DNA of 64,000 nt from Prorocentrum cordatum (lineage: Eukaryota; Sar; Dinophyceae; Prorocentrales; Prorocentraceae), in contig CAUYUJ010015729.1 of assembly GCA_963575745.1 (NCBI GenBank), forward strand, positions 248,683 to 312,682, read 5' to 3'. The notes beneath the pieces are model-generated. The model saw only the letters and a list, made by a program, of their open reading frames with translations. It was not told the origin of the DNA and made no database searches. This document shows positions 13,047-24,887 of this stretch, piece after piece. Numbering within the stretch: the first letter of the stretch is position 1; the number at the start of each line of letters is the position of its first letter. The translations under genes and the position numbers were made by a program.

Positions 13047-13660
13047 GAGTAGTAGTCGTAGTAGTAGTAGTAGTAGTAGTAGCCATACGATTATAAATTT
13101 ATTAATAGTGATGGTAGTGGTAGTAGTAGTAGAAGAAGAAGTAGTAGTAGTAGTAGCAGTAGTGGTAGTACGAATAGCCACGATAGAATCAGTGTGGTTA
13201 TTCTTCGGCGTTGTATTATTGTTCTTAGTTGCGTCCGTGCATCCTGGTTAGTATTAATATGATTCTGCTTCGTAGTAACATTCTTGTTCTTATTAGTATT
13301 CGTATTCCTGGCGTGCTTACCATTAGCAGTATTAACATTCGTTTTCGCATTCTGCTGTGCAGTATGAAAATATGATGCGGGTCTGTGTTCGTCTACTCTT
13401 GTCTAGTATTCGTATCACTCGTATGCGTATTCGCGTTGGTATTATTCGTATTTCTAGTACGGCTATTACTATCAATGTTCTTGTTATCTGTGGTTTTGCT
13501 CATGTTCGTAATCGCCTTTGTCAAATGTGTACTCTTGCTAGTAAAAAGAGTATTCGAAGTTTGCTTGGTACTATGATTTTAGCATCACTATTAGCATGCC
13601 AATTATTGTTGATAGGCTACCTATTATCATCACTAATGAGACTACTCAAATGTATCTTCT
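12441..13660 (+). repeat. degenerate ATT/AGT triplet block
   Basis: AT-rich cryptic triplet repeat (ATTAGTATTACTAGTATT-like) grading into a pure (AGT)n core at about 12997-13080 and 13120-13165. The right part (13260-13600) is a GTATTCGTATT-type variant. No gene. Confidence 0.85.
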
Positions 13661-13910
13661 TCCTCTTCCTCCTCCAGCTCCTCCTCCGCCTCCTCCTCCT
13701 CATCCCGCTCCTCCTCCTCCTCCTCCTCCTCCTCCTCCTCCGCCTCCGCCTCCGCCTCCGCCTCCGCCTCCTCCTCCTTTTCCTCTTCCTCCTCCTCCTC
13801 CTCCTCCTCCTCCTCCTCCTCCGCCTCCTCCTCCTCCTCCTCTCCTCCTCCTCCCTCCTCCTCCTCTCCTCCTCCTCCTCCTCTCCTCCTCCTCCTCCTC
13901 CTCTCTCTTA
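13661..13910 (+). repeat. (CTC)n/(CCTCCG)n microsatellite block
   Basis: CTC triplets with a CCTCCG hexanucleotide run at about 13735-13770; right flank of the first composite island. Confidence 0.95.
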
Positions 13911-13974
13911 TTCGTCGTCTTCTTCTTGCTATAATTATTAGTATTATCTTGCACTGGGTGTCTAGAGCTCAGAC

Positions 13975-14850
13975 CACTTTATTCCGCGTCGCACCCCACA
14001 CCACCCCCCGCGTCCCCAGCGCCAGTGGGACCCCAGCGCCGTGGCTCTCTGCCCCAAGCCCCCCGTGTCCCCAGCGCCCCAGCGGGAGCGCCGCCCACTG
14101 CCCCCTCCGCCCCGAACCACTTATTCCGCGTCGCACCCCCACCCCCCACCCCAGTGGGACCCCCGCGCCGTGGCTCTCTGCCCCGAGCCCCCCCGCGTCC
14201 CCAGCGCCCCAGCGGGAGCCCCGCCCACTGCCCCCTCCGCCACGAACGCTTTATTCCGCGTCGCACCCCCCCCCCCCGCGTCCCCAGCGCCAGAGTGGGA
14301 CCCCCGCGCCGTGGCTCTCTGCCCCGAGCCCCCCCGCGTCCCCAGCGCCCCAGCGGGAGCCCCGCCCACTGCCCCCTCCGCCACGAACGCTTCATTCCGC
14401 GTCGCGACGCACACCACCTCCCCCACCTCCCTCCCCGCGTCCCCAGCGCCCCAGTGGGGGCTCCGCCCCGTGCCCCCTCCGCCCCGACAATTTTATTCCG
14501 CGTCGCGACGCACACCACCTCCCCCCTTCCCCCCCCCGTCCCCAGCGCCCCAGTTGGACCCCCGCCCCGTGGCCCTCTGCCCCGACTATCTGTTCCGCGT
14601 CGCGACGCACACCACCTCCCCCTTTCCCCCCGCGCCCCCTGCCCCAGCGCCACCCCCCCCGTGCCTCTCAGGCCCCCCTCCTCTCCGCGCCCCGGCGCCC
14701 CAGTGGGACATCGGCTCCGTGCCCCTCCGCCCCGAGCACCTTATTCGGCGTCGCGACGCACGCCACCTTCCCCCCCCTCCCCACCTGGGATTTGGGCCCC
14801 GGTGCTGGGCCCCGAGGGGCGATGTCTTGCCCCCTCTTCCCCCCTCCTCC
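13975..14850 (+). repeat. ~100-145-bp GC-rich tandem satellite, 7 units
   Basis: ATTCCGCGTCGC (one copy ATTCGGCGTCGC) marks unit starts at about 13981, 14125, 14252, 14395, 14493, 14593 and 14744. Between markers are CCGCGTCCCCAGCGCCCCAG and GCCGTGGCTCTCTGCCCCGA blocks. Later units add GACGCACACCACCTCCCC. Long frames here exist only because the C-rich repeat lacks stops. Confidence 0.85.
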
Positions 14851-14924
14851 TCCACCTCCTCCTCCTCCTCCCATTTTCCTCTTTGTGCAAGAGCCATGAC
14901 ACACGTGCCACTTGCTGTTCTTAT

Positions 14925-15660
<736 letters not shown>

Positions 15661-15769
15661 TTTCGTCGCATTACTCTTATTAGTAGTAGTAGTAGTAGTA
15701 GTATCAATTTTCTTATTCGTATTATTCCCCGTCTTATTGCTCGTATTAGTATTCAGATTAGTGACATGA

Positions 15770-16075
15770 TTCCTCCTCATCATCCTTTTCTTCCTCGTCC
15801 TCCTTTTCCTCCTCTTCCTCCTCTTCCTCTTCCTCCTCTTTCTCCTTTTCCTCCTCTTCCTCATCTTCCTCCGCCTCCACCTCCGCCTCCGCCTCCGCCT
15901 CCGCCTCCGCCTCCGCCTCCGCCTCCGCCTCTGCCTCCGCCGCCGCCGCCGCCCCTGCCTCCGCCTCCGCCTCCGCATCCGCCTCCGCCTCCGCCTCCTC
16001 TTCCTCCTCCTCCTCCTCCTTCTCCTCCTCCTCCTCCGCCTCCTCCTCCTCCTCCGCCTCCTCCTCCTCTACCAT
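15770..16075 (+). repeat. (CTC)n/(CCTCCG)n microsatellite
   Basis: TCCTCTTCC-rich start, CCTCCG hexanucleotides at about 15870-16000, then CTC triplets; right block of the second composite island. Confidence 0.93.
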
Positions 16076-16493
16076 CCCCCCCCTCATCAATCGAACCCCG
16101 TCCTCGAGAGGTCGGGCGCTCGGTTTTGCCGGCGCCCGCGGCGGCCACGCGCAGGGCGCGTCCGCGCGCCCGGGGCCAACGGACGCCCAGCTCGCCAGCC
16201 GACTCGGCACGCCGCGACCTCTTGGAGGTGGCGCGGCATGGCGCCGAAACCTCCTGAACCCCCCCCCTCCCAGGGCGGGACACAAATGCTGCCCTGGCTG
16301 GTTTTTGTGTTGTAAACTCCATCCACGCGGCCCCCCAAAGGGAGGTCCCCAGACGGCGCTGCGGGGCACGACGCTTCCTCCTGCCAAGTCGATCCGACTC
16401 GAGGAGAGCAACTGGGGAGGGCGACCAGCCCAGGGGGGGAAACGTCGAGCGAGCATTGACGATAAATCGCTGATGATTCGGTGAAAAGCCCCC

Positions 16494-16790
16494 GATGGCG
16501 AAACCGAACGTTCCTGGGCGGGCTGGGGCACCCGGGCCCCGACTGGCAATTAGTGGGCGATTGGGGGGTCGATGCTTCCCCCACATGCGTCGTTGTCCCT
16601 AACCACCTGCAGTCGAGGCATCCGCTGCGGCAGGCTCGTGTCGTGACGACTTCGGCGCTGGCACCCGACAGCGCGTGGATCGTTCAGCCTTGAACGGCCG
16701 TTGCTTTCCGCCAGCGCAGATCGTTCGGTGCTGGCCGAGCTTCCGGCGCTGGCGGCCTTCCGCTTCGAGTTCCCGCGGTGGCGCCGCAAC
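16494..16790 (+). repeat. ~285-bp dispersed repeat family, copy 2
   Basis: Same block order as 4655-4945: GATGGCGAAACCG, CACCCGGGCCCCGACTGG, TCGTGACGACTTCGG, GCGTGGATCGTTCAGCC, then CGGCGCTGGCGG. About 80% similar by eye with small indels. Confidence 0.75.
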
Positions 16791-16934
16791 CGCGTCGGCA
16801 CGGCACGAGCATGCCAAGCGCGCACGCAGACACGGGGGTCGCGCAGGCCAGTCCCGAGGGGGCCCCTGTGGGCCCACACCAGATTTCGGTTTCAACTCAC
16901 GGCGGCCTCCCACGCCATCTTGCTGCTGGCTCCT

Positions 16935-17015
16935 GCGGATCGACGCTAGCCGAAGCCAGTCGACGCTCATCGAAACTGAGTCGACGCCAATCGACGCTGA
17001 ACCGGCGCTCTCTCA
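16935..17015 (+). repeat. ATCGACGCT 9-bp minisatellite, locus 1
   Basis: Degenerate (ATCGACGCT)n, preceded by GCCTCCCACGCCATCTTG and GGCTCCTGCGGATCGACGCT. The same leader and 9-mer recur at 25150-25275, so leader and minisatellite travel together. Confidence 0.7.
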
Positions 17016-17264
17016 TCGACCACCAGACGATAGCGCACAGCAATGCACTACAGACGCTCGATTTGGACGCGGCGGGCTTGCAGCGAGCTCACATTTCGAC
17101 AGCGCTGCGCGGAGAGGGTCGCCGATTCTGCGGGCGCTCGGGCCTGCAGCGGCTTTGACAGCGTCTCCTCTGCCTGGGCCGCCCAGACAGGGGAAAGGGA
17201 GCGGGGCAGGCACAGTCGAAACAAAGCCACAGGAGCGCGCTTCGATGCAACGAGCCCCGTCGCT

Positions 17265-17447
17265 GGGGTCGGGAGCGGCCAAAAGGGGGGTGTCCAAGAG
17301 GGGGGGTGCAAATCATGACCGGCGGCATGTGCGCGGCCCAGCGGGGGGGGCCAGGGGCGTAATGGAATAAGAAGAGGCGCCATGAAACCTGGGGAAATAT
17401 CATGGCCCCCGCCATGATATCCACCCCCCCCTAGTCATCACCCCCCT
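17265..17447 (-). repeat. ~180-bp dispersed element, inverted copy
   Basis: Contains GTGCAAATCATGACCGGCGG, GGGGCCAGGGGCGTAATG, AGAAGAGGCGCCATGAAA and CATGATATCCACCCCCC. It is the reverse complement of 55431-55605. The ends carry long G or C runs. Function unknown; mobile element suspected from the two inverted copies. Confidence 0.7.
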
Positions 17448-18605
17448 CTTTTCCGTCCCCGATGGGGGCACACGGCCCCCTGAGGAGGCCCGGAACGGGA
17501 GCACTCCACGGTCAGCCCCCTCCAGAGTCTTCACGTCGGCGGCGACTTGGCTCCGAGCCGCGGCGGGGGGCAGCGGAGGACGCGCCGCTGCCTCATGGGG
17601 CACGCGAAGGGAAAAGAAGGGCGCGGCGCAGAGGGGACAGGAAGCCGCGGGCGGCAGAGCACGCTCGGAGCACAAAGCTCGCACGCGCATGCGCGCCGGA
17701 GCACGCGCTCGCATGGGCGCGCCCCTCCAGCGCCCCTGGGTCGCTCTGAACCCAGGCGCCAGCTGCACGCCCAGACTGCCCGACGAGGATCAGCCTCGCC
17801 ACGCCGGCGCGCCGCGCCCAGGGGATTTGAGCTCCTTCGGCGCGCGGTGTCTGCCCGCGACGGGCGTATGTTGGGGCCGACGGCGGGGGTTGGCCACCCC
17901 TCGGCGCAGTCAGAAACGCAGATTGGCGCTCCTCGACAACCCGCCAGTCAGCTCCTACCTCCCACGCCAACCCCTCCCTCCTCATCCAACGCGCGCGCGC
18001 GACAGCTCTTCCCACGCCAGCCCGCCCAACCGAACCGTCCAACCCGTCCTCGTCCAAGGTCCGTCCGACGACTCCCTCCTACTTCGCCAGACCTCTGGCG
18101 GCTCTGCTCTGGGCGGCGCTTCTTTGGGGCGCCTCGTGACCACGGATGGGCGGAGCTCGAAAACACTGGCCAGACTGGCCGGGATTGCGTCCAGGAGTCG
18201 TCCAGGGACCCCTGCAGGATCAAGATTCGATGCTCACGTGCTTTGTTGGGGCTTCCTGGGGCGCCCCCGTCGCCGCGGCCGTTGGAGGGTGAAAAAAGGG
18301 GTCTGCAATAGGGGGTCTTCAATGGGTGCGGGGGCTGAATGGCCCATGTATGCTCAATGCATCGCTCATGTACTTGATCGGGTACGATTGGCATCCAATG
18401 TTGGCGGTCATGGAGGGCCAGTCGTTCGTGCCCGCGCGTTGCCCGCGCGGGCAAACGCGCCGTCCATCCAATATCGGGCGTTCTTGCATATCGCGCGTGG
18501 GGCAGGCGAAGTGGAGTGCAAGTGTGTCTTGATTGTGCGATTTATGATCGCGTATGCCCCCAAACGATGACTTGTCGACCCCCAAGACAGATTTGGAATG
18601 GGTCC
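17448..18605. other. intergenic, no gene seen
   Basis: GC-rich sequence with several long frames but no recognisable domain, RNA gene or tandem repeat. Confidence 0.4.
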
Positions 18606-18611
18606 AGCGAT

Positions 18612-18842
18612 TCTCCCAAAATGTAAATTCACATTCTCCTTTTCTCCAAATTGTGAATTAACGTTTTCCTTTTTCCCAGAATGTGAATTCACACTCTGGC
18701 CCCTTCAGAAAGATTCATATACCAAATTCCAAAATGTGAATTCGCATGTGCATTATGTCCAAAATGTGGATTCACATCTCCTTTTGCCCACAATTTGAAT
18801 TCTCATCCTACTCTTCCCCACAATGTGAGTTCACATTTTGCC
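18612..18842. repeat. seven-unit array of an AATGTGAATTCACATT palindrome
   Basis: Seven units near 18619, 18649, 18678, 18731, 18762, 18790 and 18821, each with a variant of the 16-bp perfect palindrome AATGTGAATTCACATT followed by a pyrimidine-rich tail (CTCCTTTTCTCC-like). Unit spacing is 28-31 bp except one of 53 bp after the third. Arms vary between copies (for example AATGTGGATTCACAT). Confidence 0.85.
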
Positions 18843-19069
18843 CTGGCCCTGAAGATCCCCAAAACTGAGGCGCAGCGTTCCACATATACGATTAGCTGGG
18901 CACATGTTGACACTCATCTCACCGCTTTCGTTTATTCCAACCTGTTTTCTTTTTGCGCCCTCAACGCACGTTGCCTTCGTCGCCTTTCCCGAGCCCCCCG
19001 CGGGCGCACGCGGGGAGCTTAAATTGGTTCCCCCGCCGAACGCAGCAATCGAGGATGCATCGCCCATGC

Positions 19070-19330
19070 GTGGCCCACGCAGACACCATTGCTGGGACCC
19101 TGCGCCAGACCCCCACTTTCACCGTCCAAAGCTGGAGCCCCTCGACCTTCCGGTCAGAACGCGCCCCAGCAGAAACTTGGGTGCCGATGTTCCAGCCCCT
19201 TGCTCACGCAGACAACGTACTGCCATGGGTGACTTTGAACTACGGCTGGAACCCCTTTCCGGGCCCCACTGGTGATGAGCTCTGCAAGGGGCGCCCCAGG
19301 AGAAATCCGGGGAAGGACCTGGGGACAGAG
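19070..19330 (+). repeat. two-copy ~131-bp tandem repeat
   Basis: CACGCAGACA at about 19076 and 19207 begins two units sharing TGACTTTGAAC/CACTTTCACCG, CTGGARCCCCT, TTCCGG and GCGCCCCAGSAGAAA. The units are about 65-75% alike. Confidence 0.55.
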
Positions 19331-19834
19331 CCCATTCCCGAATCCTGAGCGGCCGCGATTCCAACGTATCGATTGCATTCCACCGCCACCGCCATTCCAC
19401 GCGCGCAGTGAGGATGCAACGTAAGAACGCGAGACGCGTGGATGTCCACGTTGAAATGACTTCAACAGAGAATTGCGGACAACGCTGAATGAGAAAGATA
19501 AGATGACGCCCCCCCCGCCAGATCGGGCCCCAATGCTCGAGGTCGCGATGGAGGGCAGCCCAACGCTGGCACGCCCTCTTGTCCAGCGCCCCGCTGCGCG
19601 GGGCTTCGAAAATGTGGATCCTGGGGGGCATAACCCGAAGGGCCCGAGCTAGATAGCCTCCAAGGACGCCTAAAAGGGCCCAAAATGGGTGCCCTTACGA
19701 CCACATCCCCCAGAACAGCACGCATGAAGCCCCCCCGACCGCTTCGCCGCCGCGAAGAGGTACCCCCTGCACAGGTCCGCCCCCCTCCCTGGATCACCAC
19801 GCCGTGGGCGACGGCGACCTGAAATCGGCACTGT

Positions 19835-20100
19835 GACCGACCGATATCCCTCTATCTCTACCTACACGTATACACATATTGCTATATGCATTGATCGATA
19901 TCCCCCTACTGCGTGAACCAAACTGTCGATCGATCCCCCTATCGAATTGCCGATCGTTCTGTTTCTCGATCGCTCTATCGCTCACTCCCTCTATATGTAT
20001 ATCTCCCCCTATATGTCGATCGTTATCCCTCTGTATGTGTATGTAGACTTATACGCATACTAGAACCACGCGCGCGCTTCGCGCGCGCTTAGGTTCTGTC
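19835..20100. repeat. degenerate CGATC/CTATCCCC simple sequence with a hairpin
   Basis: Loose ATCGATCGATATCCCCCTAT-type repeats, ending in a hairpin made of CGCGCGCGCTTCGCGCGCGC at about 20074-20094. A related stretch lies at 22585-22660. Confidence 0.6.
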
Positions 20101-20339
20101 GAGTCACAGACCCAGGAATCGTTGTGAGAAGAAATTGGGGGCGCGAAGTCGAAGCCAATCTGGCGCCAATCTGGCGGCCCCTATCGGGCAAAAATTGGCA
20201 ATCTGGCGGGGGAGCTAGCGAGGTAACAGTCTGGCGAGCAAGTAAAAATCTCAAACCTGGCCACGCCAGAGTGGCCCTGGATCCCAAGGCAATTTGTTAG
20301 TCTGGCCTTCGGCAACCCAGGAGAAGGGCGAGACTCCCT

Positions 20340-20445
20340 CCTTTTCCTCCCTCCTCCCTCCTCCCTCCTTCTCCTCCTCCTGCTCCTCCTCCTCCTCCTC
20401 CGCCTCCTCCTCCTCCTCCTTCTCCTGATGCTCCTCCTCCGGGTG
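20340..20445 (+). repeat. (CTC)n microsatellite
   Basis: CTCCTCCTC with CCCTC and TTC interruptions. Confidence 0.9.
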
Positions 20446-21149
20446 AATTGGATACATTGGGGGACCATATGAGCGAACCGTTATTTCCACGACCGAAGCT
20501 GAGTCCAGGCAAGGATCTGCTCTCTCAAGCCCGCACGTGGCATTGACAAAGCAGGCAAGTTCGAACCGCCCTGATCGGTTTGGCGGTTCAGACGCGAATG
20601 CGCCGAAATGGCTTATCCGAGCAACAGTGCGAAACTACGTGTGGCCTGGGGACGCAGTGCGCGGTTGGTCTGCGATCCTGCGATCCTTCCTCCCCCCCGC
20701 TATCCCCAAGCCGACTGAACATCCTGACACGTGGAACGACAAAGCCGCAACTAAATGCGCAAAGGTTCCATACGCACAGGGTGCCACTCAAGTCGCCCTT
20801 GCGACCAGTACGGCGCTCCCGGGCTGTGAGAAGCCCGGTCGGGACAGAGCTGTGGGCAAGCCAACGATTCAAAGCTTATCCTGGCCGTCTTCCGCCCCAC
20901 ATGATCACCCCCCTCCCCCACCTTTGAAAGACCCACGGGTCTTCTGAGGAGTTCCTCTGTCGCCAGGGAAACATACAGACGATGTTCAGAGGCGACGGGG
21001 GAAGCCTCCCACCTCCTCCTCCTCCTCTCTTACGCTTCTCCTCCTCTTCCCCCTCTCCCCCCTCCTCCACTTCCTGGGAGGCTTCTGAACAATTCCTTCG
21101 CCTTCTGCTCCGTCTCATCCTCGTCCTGTCCCGAGCGATGCAGTAACAA
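20446..21149. other. intergenic, no gene seen
   Basis: No recognisable gene or repeat apart from a short CTCCTC stretch at about 21010-21070. Confidence 0.4.
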
Positions 21150-22345
21150 CTTGCGTGGAACCCCTCTCGGGCCCATCTTGGGGCTCTCTTGGGCCGCCTT
21201 TGGAGCCTCTTGAGGCGTCCTGGGTCTCTCGTGGGGGCTTCTTGGAGCTCTCTTGGCGCCTCCTGGAGCCTCTTGGGGCCGAAAGCTCGGAATTCTACAA
21301 TGGCTTTCTCCCTCTGGGACCCCTCTCGGGCACGCCTTGGGGCTCTCTTAGGCCATTTTGGAGTCCAATTTTGCCGTCCTGGGCGCCTCGTGAACCATCT
21401 TGGAACTCCCTTGGGGGCCACCTAGGCCGTCTTGGGAGCCTCTTCGGACGTGTTGGACGCGGTGAAAACCCAACAGGCGACCATGCGAAAAGTATACGTT
21501 TTCCCATAGGAACTGGGACCATTTTTGCTTCTTGGACCTCTCTTGGGATGCCTCTCGGAACGTCTTGGGCTGATTTTGGAAGCCTTTTGGCGCCTCTGGG
21601 CGGCGTTTTGGCGCCTCCTGGGATGTGTTGGGCCGGAAGCTCGGAATTCGAGAGTGGCTTTCTCCTTCTGGGACCCCTCTCGAAGTCGTCTTGGGGTTTT
21701 CTTGGGCCGTCTTGGGGCCGTCCTGAGCCACTCGTGCGCAGCCTTGGAGCGTTCCCGGAGGCCTCCTAGGCCGTCTGGGAGGCCTCTTGAGCCGTCTTGG
21801 ACGCGGTGAAAGCCCAAGATGCGAACATGCGAAAATATACGTTTTCCCATAGGAAAAGGCACGATTTTTGTTTCTTGGACCTCTCTTGGGGTGCCTCTCG
21901 GAACGTCTTGGGGTTTTGAAAGCCTTTTGGCGCCTCTTGGCGGCATTTTGGCGCCTCCTGGAGCCTCTTGGGCCGGAAGCTCGGAATTCGAGGTTGGCTT
22001 TCTCCGTCTGGGACCCCTCTCGAACTCGTCTTGGAGCTCTCTTGGGCCGTCCTGGGGCCGTCCTGGGCCACTCGTGCGCAGCCTTGGAGCGCTCCCGGAG
22101 GCCTCGTAGACCGTCTTGGGCGCCTCTTGGGCCGTCTTGGACGCGGTGAAAGCCCAAGAGGCGAACATGCGAAAAATATACGTTTTCCCATCGGAATGGC
22201 ACGATGTTTGCTTCTTGGGCCTCTCTTGGGCTGCCTCTCGGAGCGTCTTGGAGGCTTCTGGGACCTTCTTGGTGTCATGACAGGCGTCTTGGAAGGCATC
22301 TGGAGCCATCGGAGCGCGTTCCGAAGCCGCCTGCGAACGATCTTG
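21150..22345 (-). repeat. short-unit array with ~340-bp higher-order period, locus 2
   Basis: TCTTGGGCCGTCTTGGGGCC short units, interrupted at a regular ~340-bp spacing by an anchor containing TACGTTTTCCCATAGGAA (21495, 21839; TACGTTTTCCCATCGGAA at 22180). A GGCCGGAAGCTCGGAATTC segment precedes the later anchors (about 21631 and 21972). Three full higher-order units plus a partial first one. Read on the minus strand it gives repetitive Pro/Arg/Lys-rich frames of up to 359 codons. Confidence 0.85.
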
Positions 22346-22439
22346 GACGGCGTCCGGCGGTCCGACGAGCCTCCGGGCCCCCCGGGGCCCACATTTGCGG
22401 TCGAGGTCCCGGCCCCGGGCCCCCGGACCCGGTGCGCCG

Positions 22440-22572
22440 TTATATGTGTATATATATATATATAATAATATATATACATACATACATATATATATATACA
22501 TATATATATTATATATATAATATATATATATTATATTATATATATATTTATATATATATTATATATATGTAA
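22440..22572. repeat. (TA)n microsatellite
   Basis: About 130 bp of TATATA with CATACA and TTATA interruptions; easily melted DNA. Confidence 0.95.
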
Positions 22573-22774
22573 ATATGTATGTGTGTATCGACCGATATCC
22601 TCGTATCTACCGATCTCCATATATCTATAGATCTCCCCTCCGTTGATCAATCAATCTCCCTCCAGATCTGCATCAGAGCCAGGGGCCGAACGGTCATTCA
22701 CTGCCCCTGGGTGCGTGGCTGAAGCGGGCATCCACGGCGAAGACTATGCTTGTTGTGTTGCGTCGCCCCCCCCA

Positions 22775-23130
22775 CGACCTGGCCCGCGACCTCCCGCGAC
22801 CCGCCCCGCGACCCCCCGACCCTCCCGCGACCCCCCCGGCGACCCTCCCGCGACCCACCCCGCGACCCTCCCGCGACCCACCCCGCGACCCTCCCGCGAC
22901 CCACCCCGCGACCCACCCGGCGACCCACCCGCGACCCGCCCCGAGACCACCCGCGACCCACCCGCGACCAGCCCCGCGACCCACCCCGACCCGCCCAGTG
23001 ACCCACCCGCGACCCTCCCGCAACCCATCCGCCGCGACCCACCCGCGGTTCACCCGCGGTCCACCCGCGACCCACCCGCGACCCACCCGCGACCCACCCG
23101 CGACCCACCCGCGACCTACCCTGCGACCCA
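22775..23130 (+). repeat. CGACCCACCCG minisatellite
   Basis: About 30 copies of a 10-11-bp unit, CGACCCACCCG, with CGACCCTCCCG and CGACCCGCCC variants. One base in eleven is replaced in a regular pattern. All three forward frames stay open; not a gene. Confidence 0.92.
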
Positions 23131-23319
23131 CCCACATTGATCTGACAGAAAAATAAGCGCCTGCGGCGGGCTCACTGCATAATCTGCAGAAATTAGGCGC
23201 CTGCGGCGGGCTTCTTCAAAGCCTCGCAGACTGCCAACGCCCTCGCCGCTCCCTCATTCTCGTCCGCATCTGCGGCGCGCTACGCATCGATCGACCCCCC
23301 CTCCATCTATCGACCCCCC

Positions 23320-24809
23320 TCTCACTGAGCCCGTTCTCGCCCGGATAATGTCTGGACCCCGCCGCAGCGGCCTCGCCGGCACTTCGGCCCGCCGCCCTGC
23401 CAGCCGATGGGTCCCAAGGCCGGTACCAGACCCCAGGAGCGATTTGATGCATCGAACTTTGCGGTTTCGAATACTCTGCTTGCGATGTCACGCAGGGATC
23501 GGGCGTTCCAGGAACAGAATGAAAGTGGAGAGGGGGAGGTAGAAGAACAAATCCACGCCGAGAAGAGAGAATTCAACTCGCCACGAAACAGGCCCTGGCG
23601 GGCGTACGACGGTGGCCTCCTTCCTCTCGATCTCCTCGCGGTTGAGGTTGAAGTGGGCGATGATCGCGTCAGCGTAATCATAATCGTCGGCACCCCCGCA
23701 TCCTGTTTTGGCGCTCCTCTGAAAATCGGTTTCCACTGCAGGCTGACTTCCCCCTTGGCTTGGGTGACGTCGAAGTTGTGCTGCGGGTACACTTCGAGCA
23801 ATGCCCTCTCGAGCTGCTTGGAGACGATTTCTCGCTTGACCATGGCCTGAGACTCGTCTCGTCTGTTGATGTGTACACCTCGGTCGGTACAACTTGTGAG
23901 TCCATGGTACTGAACCACTGCCACTCCTGAGCACTAATCTCGAAACTGCCGATGGTCTGACCAACTTTGCGTGCTGTGTATGCTGCCGATCCCTCAACAC
24001 GAGGAGTAAACATCCTGTCTGCGGTTTCCCCTTCGGGATTGACCTCATCAGGGTCGATGTTGCTGCGCTCGAGAATCGGCTTGACCACACTGTCGGCCAC
24101 ATTCGCCTTCGTTGCTTAACTCTGACTACGTATGATGAGCACCGACGGGTCGGGCGCACGGTCAGAATCTGGTGAATATACCTCCGCTGGCACCACTGGG
24201 ACTTCCTTCTGCACGAACCCCAAGAGATTCTCGAGGTTCTGGATTTGGGCAACACCTTCGCCATGTCATCACGCTGCTCACGCTGTTGCCGCTCAAGTCC
24301 AGCCAGACGAGATTCGCCCTTCTTGCTGGCGGAACAGACCGATTCGGAAACCAGATCGCCCAACGTTCCAACATTGTTCTGAATGGATCCACTGGCTCGC
24401 AGTCACTCTTCCTTCGTGTCGTCCACATTATGTTTGATGTCGTCCGCTCTCTCTGAGGCGTCCACGAAGTCGGGAGAACGACTGCGACCTTCCTGACGAG
24501 GGCCGCCACGCTCGCGAGCAGGAGTCCCCGAACCCCCCGTAGTCCCGATGCGCCTCGGTGTGCCTCTGACCTCCTCCGAAGGGAAGGTTGCTGCCTGAGA
24601 GATACCGTCGAGCGCTCTCCGCACTGCTGCTGCATCGCCATCCGCTGGCATCTTTCGCTCTGGCTACGCTGGTAACCGTAGTTTCCAAAGCGACTGGGGA
24701 GCAGAAAGAGGAGGGCACCGTGGCCGAAAAGGCCTCGAAAGATGGCCACGGAAGGGCCAAAAGCTAATCGCTGATTCTTGGGCGCCTATAGCCCTTCGGA
24801 ACGTTTAGC
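23320..24809 (-). pseudogene. SL-tagged retrocopy, probable LINE 5' region, frameshifted
   Basis: Starts on the minus strand directly after the DinoSL at 24810-24831. Three overlapping frames must be joined to read it, so it is decayed. Early part: FGNYGYQRSQSERCQRM (about 24640-24690), which resembles a degraded RanBP2-type zinc finger as found in LINE ORF1 proteins. Then a coiled-coil-like stretch with RLAGLERQQREQRDDMAK (about 24262-24315) and IQNLENLLGFVQKEVP (about 24205-24250). Then VGQTIGSFEISAQEWQWF (about 23915-23970) and KQLERALLEVYPQHNFDV (about 23770-23825). Near the end FCSWNARSLRDIASRVF (about 23456-23510) looks like the first strand of a LINE endonuclease domain. The copy then stops; no RT follows. 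The LINE assignment is inference from layout and these weak motifs; an ordinary processed gene copy is the alternative. Confidence 0.55.
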
Positions 24810-24831
24810 CTTGAGCCAAAATGGCTACGGA
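24810..24831 (-). other. relict dinoflagellate spliced leader (DinoSL)
   Basis: Read on the minus strand the 22 nt are an exact match to the dinoflagellate trans-spliced leader, starting TCCGTAGCC and ending TTTTGGCTCAAG. In dinoflagellates this leader is added to mRNA by trans-splicing, so a genomic copy joined to downstream sequence marks reverse transcription of a mature mRNA and re-insertion. No SL-RNA donor features were seen: GGCTAAACG follows, not an SL-RNA intron with a GT donor. This is therefore a relict leader rather than an SL RNA gene. Its 5' end abuts a GAG/CTC microsatellite directly. Confidence 0.93.
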
Positions 24832-24887
24832 CCTCCTCCTCCTCCTCCTCCTCCTCCTCCTCCTCCTCCTCCTCCTCCTCCTCCTCG
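24832..24887 (+). repeat. (CTC)n microsatellite at the retrocopy 5' junction
   Basis: CTC triplets beginning at the base next to the relict leader; marks the insertion junction. Confidence 0.9.

Noticed and set aside
18612-18842. CRISPR-like repeat array
   Set aside because: Repeats are imperfect, spacers are similar to one another, there are no cas genes, and the genome is eukaryotic.
20074-20125. Possible tRNA or structured RNA after the CGCGCGCGCTTCGCGCGCGC hairpin
   Set aside because: No cloverleaf, anticodon arm or box B could be formed.
22775-23130. Arg/Asp/Pro-rich repeat protein
   Set aside because: The 10-11-bp unit is open in all forward frames and varies in length, so no frame is maintained.
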